A stretch of 64,000 bases of DNA, from positions 3,844,001-3,908,000 of the forward strand of contig NZ_CP070950.1 in the NCBI RefSeq assembly GCF_017084525.1, in the 5' to 3' direction. Each line of letters opens with the position of its first letter. Positions within the stretch are counted from its first letter, which is position 1. Both the position numbers and the translations under genes were made by a program. Of this stretch, positions 58,997 through 64,000 are shown piece after piece. The notes below the pieces were generated by a model, which worked only from the letters and a program-made list of their open reading frames with translations, was not told the DNA's origin and did no database searches. This DNA comes from Conexibacter sp. SYSU D00693. Its GTDB lineage: Bacteria; Actinomycetota; Thermoleophilia; Solirubrobacterales; Solirubrobacteraceae.

Positions 58997-61579
58997 TCAG
59001 GCGGCGTGGAGCCGCACGCGGAGGTCGACGGCGAGCGCGCCCTCCGGGGTGGCCACGAGCGGGTTGCACTCCAGCTCGGCCACCTCGGGGCGGTCGGCCA
59101 CGAGGTGGCTCATGCGGCGCACGACGTCCTCCACGGCGCGGACATGGACGGCCGTCGCTCCGCGCCAGCCGGCCAGCAGCGGCCAGCTGCGCAGCGCGCG
59201 CAGCATCTCGCTGGCCGTGCGCCGGTCGACCGGTGCGAGGTGGACCTGGACGTCGTTCCAGAGCTCGGCGGTGGTCCCGCCCGCGCCACAGAGGACGATG
59301 GGCCCGAACGACGGGTGGCTCATGGCACCGACGAGCAGCTCGACGCCCACCGGCACCATCGCCTGCACCTGGAAGCCGGCGACGTGGAGCCCCTGGCCGC
59401 CCAGGCTGGCGGAGAGGTCGGTCGCGGCATCGGCCGCGTCGGCCGGGGTGCGCAGGTCAAGGCGCACCGCGCCGTGTTCGGTCTTGTGCACGAGTCCGGG
59501 CACCACGGCCTTGACCGCGACGGCGCTGCCGAGCGCCCGCGCGGCGTCACCGACGGCCGAGGGCGTCGGCGCAAGGCGCGCCGTGGCCAGCGGGATCCCG
59601 TAGGCGTGCGCCAGCGTGCCCGCGAGCTCGGGGTCCAGCCACCCGGCACCGGCCGCAAGCCCCCGTGCGACCACGGCAGCCCCCGCCGCGCGCCGGATGC
59701 CGCGCGGGCGCGCCATGTGCGTGCCGGCGGCAGGTCGGGACTGCGCCCAGCGAGCGACGCGGCCGAGGGCGCGGGCGGCGTCCTCCGGCGTCTCGAGCAC
59801 GGGCAGGCGCTCGACCAGCGACGCCGGTGGGACCTGCGCCAGGGGCACGGCGACCACCGGCACCCCCAGGTCCGGCGCGCGCGCCGCCACCTCGTCCAGG
59901 GTCCCGTCCTCGCGGCCGGCCAGCGGCGGCACGTGGATCGCGATGACGGCGTCGACGCACGGGTCGTCCGCCACGACCTCGAGGGCAGCGCCGTAGGCCG
60001 CAGGCGACGCATCGGCGAGGACGTCCACGGGGTTGTCCACGGCAGCGTGCTGCCGGATCCGACGCAGACGCTCGCGCGTGGCGGGACGGGGCCGCGGCAG
60101 GCTGAGCCCGGCGTCCTCCGCGGCGTCGGCGCAGGCGATCCCACCACCGCCGGCGTTCGTCAGGACCGCGATCCGCCGACCGCGCGGCCGGCCGCCGCGA
60201 TCGAGGAGGGCCGCGGTGTCGAGGAGCTCGCGGACCGAGTCCACGCGGATGACGCCGGCGTCGTGCAGGAGGGCGTCGGCCAGCGCGTCGGCGCCTTCGA
60301 CCAGGGCGCCGGTGTGCGACGCCGCGGCACGCACCCCGGCAGCGGAGCGACCGGCCTTCACCGCCACCACGGGCTTGACCGCGGCGACCTCCCGCGCCGC
60401 CTCGGCGAACGCCCGCGGGTTGCCGAACGACTCGAGGTACAAGGCGATGACCCGCGTGCGAGGGTCGTCCGCCCAGAAGCGCACGAGGTCGTTGCTGGAG
60501 ACGTCGGCCCGATCACCCAGGGAGACGAAGCTCGAGAGCCCCATGCCCCGGCGCGCGGCGGCGTCCATCGCCACGATGCCCACGGCACCGCTCTGGGACG
60601 CCAGCGCCACGCCGCCGGGAGGGACGCGCTGGGGGGCGAAGGTGGCGTCGAGCCGCACGTCCGGGTCGGTGTTGACCACACCGAGGCAGTTGGGACCCAC
60701 CAGGCGCATGCCCGCGCTGCGGCAGACGGCGAGGAGCTCGTCCTGGCGCCGGCGACCGACCAGCCCAGCCTCGCCGAACCCGGCGCTGAGGACGACGAGC
60801 GCCCGGACGCCCGCTGCCGCGCAGTCCTCGGCGACGGCGCGGACGCCGTCGGCCGGCACCGCGACGACGGCGAGGTCGACGTCGGCGGGCAGGTCGGTGG
60901 CGCGGGCCACCGCCGGGACGCCGGCGACGCGGCTCGCGCGCGGATGGACGGCGTGCAGGGCGCCCGTGAAGCCGACGCCGAGGAGGTTGCGCAGGACCTC
61001 ACCCCCGACGGAGCCGCGGCGCTCGGAGGCCCCCACGACCGCGATCGCCGAGGGGCGCAGCACGTGGTCCAGGCCGGCGACCGCGGCGCGCCGGTGACGG
61101 CGTTCGAAGCGCGCGCGGGCCTCGGGGGTGACGCTTGCGGGCAGCTCGACGTGCACGACCCCCGGCTCGGCCCGGACCGCGACCGGGAGCCCGAGGTCCT
61201 CGAGCACCTGCACCACACCGTGCTGCGCCGGTGCCACGCGGGCCGTCAGCAGCCGCAGGCCCTGGGCGCCGGCCTCGGCCACGAGGCGCTCGAGGAGCAC
61301 GGTCGCCACGCCGCGCCTGCGCCACCCGTCGGCGACGGCGACGGCGAGCTCGGCGCGGCGCGCGCCGCGGGGGGTGAACGACGCATGGCCGACGACCTCC
61401 GCCCCGGCGACCGCCACGAGGCCGGTCGACGCTGCCGCGAGCACGTCGCGGACCCCAGGAGCATCGTCGTGCAGGTGCTCGAGCGCGGCGCGGTCCTCGT
61501 CGCGGGCGGGGCGGACCTCGACGGCGGCGCCGTCGCGCAGCACCGCGGGGCCGGAGGGCAGGATGGCGGAGGCGGACAC
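58997..61579 (-). CDS. GNAT-fused ADP-forming acetyl/acyl-CoA synthetase-like protein
   Basis: 860 aa. Domain order: N-terminal GNAT (about 20-150, G-W-R-R-R-G-V-A-T), CoA-binding Rossmann domain (about 173-300, V-V-G-A-S-E-R-R-G-S-V-G), succinyl-CoA-ligase-like domain with G-P-N-C-L-G and phospho-His segment S-H-T-G-A-L, and ATP-grasp (about 640-860, ending A-E-L-E-C-N-P-L-V). Such fusions either make acyl-CoA/ATP or act as Pat-type protein acetyltransferases. The GNAT here is at the N-terminus, not the C-terminus as in classic Pat. GTG start at 61579. Confidence 0.87.
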   Translation of the reverse strand: MSASAILPSGPAVLRDGAAVEVRPARDEDRAALEHLHDDAPGVRDVLAAASTGLVAVAGAEVVGHASFTPRGARRAELAVAVADGWRRRGVATVLLERLVAEAGAQGLRLLTARVAPAQHGVVQVLEDLGLPVAVRAEPGVVHVELPASVTPEARARFERRHRRAAVAGLDHVLRPSAIAVVGASERRGSVGGEVLRNLLGVGFTGALHAVHPRASRVAGVPAVARATDLPADVDLAVVAVPADGVRAVAEDCAAAGVRALVVLSAGFGEAGLVGRRRQDELLAVCRSAGMRLVGPNCLGVVNTDPDVRLDATFAPQRVPPGGVALASQSGAVGIVAMDAAARRGMGLSSFVSLGDRADVSSNDLVRFWADDPRTRVIALYLESFGNPRAFAEAAREVAAVKPVVAVKAGRSAAGVRAAASHTGALVEGADALADALLHDAGVIRVDSVRELLDTAALLDRGGRPRGRRIAVLTNAGGGGIACADAAEDAGLSLPRPRPATRERLRRIRQHAAVDNPVDVLADASPAAYGAALEVVADDPCVDAVIAIHVPPLAGREDGTLDEVAARAPDLGVPVVAVPLAQVPPASLVERLPVLETPEDAARALGRVARWAQSRPAAGTHMARPRGIRRAAGAAVVARGLAAGAGWLDPELAGTLAHAYGIPLATARLAPTPSAVGDAARALGSAVAVKAVVPGLVHKTEHGAVRLDLRTPADAADAATDLSASLGGQGLHVAGFQVQAMVPVGVELLVGAMSHPSFGPIVLCGAGGTTAELWNDVQVHLAPVDRRTASEMLRALRSWPLLAGWRGATAVHVRAVEDVVRRMSHLVADRPEVAELECNPLVATPEGALAVDLRVRLHAA

Positions 61580-61603
61580 CGCTCTGTGCGGCCGGCGGGC
61601 GAC

Positions 61604-61825
61604 CTAACGGTCGAGCTCGCGGCGGCGCCGCTCCACGTCGGCCAGCTGGTCCTGGAAGTCGCGCACGGCCTCGCGCAGGCCGGCCGGCACCTCGCCGCCC
61701 GGATGGCGCCAGGTCGCACGGTCGCGCAAGCGGCGGACCACCAGCTCGAGGCGGGCTGCCCGGTGCGCCAGCCGGCGGCGCTCGAGGTCGTCGGCCAGCG
61801 TGCGCGGCGGGGAGAGGACGGACAT
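61604..61825 (-). CDS. Small Arg/Leu-rich coiled-coil protein
   Basis: 73 aa, almost wholly helical with heptad-like Leu/Arg spacing (L-E-R-R-R-L-A-H-R-A-A-R-L; D-Q-L-A-D-V-E-R-R-R). ATG at 61825. It lies 24 bases upstream of the GNAT-ACS gene on the same strand and is probably co-transcribed. No family recognised; coding status moderately certain. Confidence 0.5.
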   Translation of the reverse strand: MSVLSPPRTLADDLERRRLAHRAARLELVVRRLRDRATWRHPGGEVPAGLREAVRDFQDQLADVERRRRELDR

Positions 61826-61875
61826 GGGCCAGTTGTGCCACGTCGACGTGCGCCGCCCATCCGTGGAGGTCCGCC

Positions 61876-61892
61876 GTCCTCCTGCGGAGGAC
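61876..61892. terminator. Hairpin GTCCTCC-TGC-GGAGGAC
   Basis: A perfect 7-bp stem with 3-base loop reaches the stop codon of the VTT-like gene (minus strand), about 50 bases upstream of the small coiled-coil gene. It is either the terminator of the VTT gene or an operator for the next unit. It overlaps the GGACTAC motif at 61889-61895. Confidence 0.45.
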
Positions 61893-62593
61893 TACCGACC
61901 GCTCTGGTGCAGGCCGCCCGCCGGCGTGCCGCGGCGGCCGGGCGGTGCGGTGTGCCCCCGCGCGCGCGTCTGCGTCCGCGAGAGGCGCGAGGCCCAGTCG
62001 ACGCGCACCAGCGCGACGAGCAGGGCGAGCGCCACGACCTGCACCGCGAGGCCGGCCGGCGACGTGAGGCTGTCCCCGAGCGCCCGGCGCGCCGTGGCCT
62101 CGTACGCCGTGGCCGCGCCGACGTACCCCGCGTAGCTCACGAGGCGCCCCGCGAAGAACGCGGCAGTGAGCGGCAGGAGCCGCACGCCCGAGAGCCCCGC
62201 CGCCACGAAGAGCTGCGCCGAGGGCACGGGGGACAGGGCGAAGAGCGCGAGCCCGGCGAGCGCGCCGGCGCGGTGGGCGAGCAGCCGCTGGCGCAGGGCG
62301 TCCATGCCCGCCACGCGCTCGGGCGCCAGCCGACCGCGCAGGCGTCGCGCACCCGTGGCCAGCAGCAGACGGCCGCACGCCGCCGCGACCGCTCCCACGG
62401 CCACGGTCGCGGCCACCGGCGGGTCCAGCCACACCGTCAGGCCGACGAGGACCGCCCAGGTCGGAGGGCCGAACGCCGGGAGCAGGTTGACGGCGAAGAC
62501 CACGGCGGCGGCGACGACCAGCTCCGGCACCGAACCAGCATCCACGGCCGCCGGGACCGCCACATCCGTAGAGCGCCGCAGCGCGACCCGCAC
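61892..62593 (-). CDS. VTT/SNARE-associated (DedA-like) membrane protein
   Basis: 233 aa, about five or six TM segments. A P-A-F-G-P-P-T-W re-entrant segment is near residue 40, and a second (L-S-P-V-P-S-A-Q-L-F) near 122, followed by G-R-L-V-S-Y. This is the pattern of VTT-domain proteins that handle lipid scrambling or envelope homeostasis. GTG 62593 is used; later GTGs (codons 11, 17 and 22) are possible. It is divergent from the ABC transporter gene, with 44 bases between starts. Confidence 0.7.
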   Translation of the reverse strand: MRVALRRSTDVAVPAAVDAGSVPELVVAAAVVFAVNLLPAFGPPTWAVLVGLTVWLDPPVAATVAVGAVAAACGRLLLATGARRLRGRLAPERVAGMDALRQRLLAHRAGALAGLALFALSPVPSAQLFVAAGLSGVRLLPLTAAFFAGRLVSYAGYVGAATAYEATARRALGDSLTSPAGLAVQVVALALLVALVRVDWASRLSRTQTRARGHTAPPGRRGTPAGGLHQSGR

Positions 62594-62637
62594 CGGGCAC
62601 GGTGTCCGCGCGCGTCGCCAGCGACGAGGCTCGTCCC

Positions 62638-63417
62638 ATGCCGTCGTCCGTCACGGAGCTGTCCCCCTCCACCGCCCCGCGCGGTGGCGCGTCCGACCCC
62701 GTCGTGCGGGGCACCGCGCTCGTGAAGCGCTTCGGCGCCGGAGCCACGGCGGTCGCCGCCCTGCGGGGCGTGGACATCGCCTTCGCCCGCGGCACGTTCA
62801 CCGCGATCATGGGCCCGTCGGGCTCGGGCAAGTCGACGCTCCTGCACGTCCTCGCCGGCCTCGACCGGCCGACCTCGGGCAGCGTCGAGATCGCCGGCAC
62901 GCGGCTGGAGGCGCTCGACGACCGCCACCTCACGCTCCTGCGACGCGAGCGCCTCGGCTTCGTGTTCCAGGCCTACAACCTCCTCCCGAACCTCACCGCG
63001 GAGCAGAACGTCGTGCTCCCCCTGCGGATCGGGGGCCGCACGGCCGATCCGGCGTGGCTCGAGGAGCTGCTGCAGGCCGTCGGGCTGCAGGACCGCCGCC
63101 ACCACCGCCCGGCGGAGCTGTCCGGCGGCCAGCAGCAGCGCGTCGCGGTGGCGCGCGCACTGGTGACCAGGCCGGCAGTCGTCTTCGCCGACGAGCCCAC
63201 CGGCAACCTCGACTCCGTCTCCAGCCGCGAGGTGCTCGCGCTCCTGCGCGACGCGGTCGACCGCCTCGGCCAGACGGTCGTCATGGTCACGCACGACCCG
63301 TCCGCGGCGGTCGTGGCCGACCGGGTCGTGTTCCTGGCCGACGGCCGCATCGCGGGCGAGCACGACCACCCGACGATCGACGTGGTCCTCGACCACCTGC
63401 GGACGCTCGCGTCGTGA
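62638..63417 (+). CDS. ABC transporter ATP-binding protein (MacB/LolD type)
   Basis: 259 aa. Walker [11 protein letters not shown]-loop V-F-Q-A-Y-N-L-L, signature L-S-G-G-Q-Q-Q-R, Walker [13 protein letters not shown], and H-loop V-T-H-D. The A-Y-N-L-L and T-G-N-L-D forms are typical of LolD/MacB/FtsE-like ATPases that pair with FtsX-type permeases; one follows with a GTGA overlap. Extrusion of lipids, peptides or drugs is possible; the cargo is unknown. Confidence 0.92.
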   Translation: MPSSVTELSPSTAPRGGASDPVVRGTALVKRFGAGATAVAALRGVDIAFARGTFTAIMGPSGSGKSTLLHVLAGLDRPTSGSVEIAGTRLEALDDRHLTLLRRERLGFVFQAYNLLPNLTAEQNVVLPLRIGGRTADPAWLEELLQAVGLQDRRHHRPAELSGGQQQRVAVARALVTRPAVVFADEPTGNLDSVSSREVLALLRDAVDRLGQTVVMVTHDPSAAVVADRVVFLADGRIAGEHDHPTIDVVLDHLRTLAS

Positions 63418-64000
63418 TCCGCCTCGCCCTCAGCGGCCTCGCCGAGCGCCGGCTGCGCTCGGTGCTCACCGCCGTCTCGATCCTCCTCGGCGTGGCGATG
63501 GTCGCCGGCACCTACGTGCTGACCGACCAGCTGCGCGGGACGTTCACCGACATCACGGAGACCGCGTTCGAGGGCGTCGACGTCAGCATCCAGCCGCGCA
63601 CGTCGTTCGACTCGGCCTTCGGCGGCACCGCGGTGCTGCAGGACGACGTCGTGGCGCGGGCGGCCCGGGTCCCCGGCGTCGCGCGGGCCCAGGGCAGCCT
63701 GACCGAGCGCGGCAACGTCGTCGTGCACGGGAAGGTCATCGAGCCCCAGTACGCGCCGGCCCTGCTGCTCTCGGCCAGCGGCCCGCCGTTCGGCGCCGTC
63801 CATGCCGTGCGAGGGCGCCTTCCCCGCGCCTCCGGCGAGGTGGCGGTCAACCGCGCCGTCGCCGACGACGAGGGGCTTGCCGTGGGCGATGCGGTCGGCG
63901 TCACCACGCGCACCGGCCGGCGCACCGCACGGCTCGTGGGCGTCGTGGACTACGGCGAGGTCTCGTCGCTGGGCGGCGCGACGCTCGTCGTGGCGACCCT
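63414..64000 (+). CDS. FtsX-like ABC transporter permease (3'-partial)
   Basis: 195 codons are visible before the window ends. The GTG at 63414 overlaps the ATPase stop. First TM at about 15-37 ([15 protein letters not shown]), then a MacB-like periplasmic domain with G-V-A-R-A-Q-G and V-V-D-Y-G. Forms the exporter with the preceding ATPase. Confidence 0.88.
   Translation, partial: MIRLALSGLAERRLRSVLTAVSILLGVAMVAGTYVLTDQLRGTFTDITETAFEGVDVSIQPRTSFDSAFGGTAVLQDDVVARAARVPGVARAQGSLTERGNVVVHGKVIEPQYAPALLLSASGPPFGAVHAVRGRLPRASGEVAVNRAVADDEGLAVGDAVGVTTRTGRRTARLVGVVDYGEVSSLGGATLVVAT

Noticed and set aside
1-64000. Prophage, insertion sequence or recent genomic island
   Set aside because: No transposase, integrase, att-like repeats or composition break was seen; the single tRNA gene has no flanking integrase or repeated 3' end.

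Overview
This is a gene-dense chromosomal window from a very GC-rich Gram-positive-type bacterium. Third codon positions are almost all G or C, GTG starts are common, neighbouring genes overlap by 1-4 bases, and the tRNA gene does not encode CCA. The mix of an Mce operon, cytochrome bd with CydDC, Usp proteins, phosphoketolase and many secreted proteins points to Actinomycetota. The Thermoleophilia/Solirubrobacterales are my best guess (inference, not proven). No insertion sequence, prophage or CRISPR array is visible. No gene-free stretch exceeds 300 bases.

Layout. 0-7 kb: two tandem secreted lipases, a PBP4-type D,D-carboxypeptidase, a patatin and two paralogous secreted beta-domain proteins. 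7-13.7 kb: aminotransferase, small membrane protein, acyl-CoA synthetase, a 60-aa IF2N-like protein, a Nif3 protein, an ECF sigma factor fused to a zinc-finger/membrane tail, and tRNA-Pro(CGG). 13.8-16.7 kb: secreted metallo-beta-lactamase-fold protein plus secreted beta-propeller. 16.9-24.7 kb: a GntR-controlled nitrogen-scavenging operon (permease, two DUF1989 proteins, a carboxyltransferase lacking biotin carboxylase and carrier domains, allophanate hydrolase, cysteine hydrolase). 24.7-25.9 kb: a yybP-ykoY (Mn2+) riboswitch and TerC-type transporter. 26-30.5 kb: epoxide-hydrolase-like protein, then an MMPL transporter/histidine kinase/response regulator operon. 30.4-36.3 kb: cydABDC on the minus strand. 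36.5-39.9 kb: SRPBCC, CBS, Usp and PAS-GGDEF proteins. 40-49 kb: six overlapping mce genes without yrbE permeases, ending in a secreted protein. 49.3-62 kb: an energy-stress block (Usp, GNAT, phosphoketolase, acetate kinase, APH/ATPase, PEP synthase, Usp, GNAT-fused ADP-forming acyl-CoA synthetase). 62-64 kb: VTT-like membrane protein and an ABC exporter cut by the window end.

How it fits together. The right half looks like a low-oxygen/energy-stress island. Phosphoketolase plus acetate kinase give ATP without respiration, cytochrome bd works at low oxygen, and PEP synthase and ADP-forming acyl-CoA synthetase rebalance PEP and acyl-CoA pools. The Usp, CBS and APH/ATPase genes are the same kinds as in the mycobacterial DosR regulon. 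The left-centre operon probably imports a guanidine/urea-type compound and ends in allophanate hydrolysis to ammonia.
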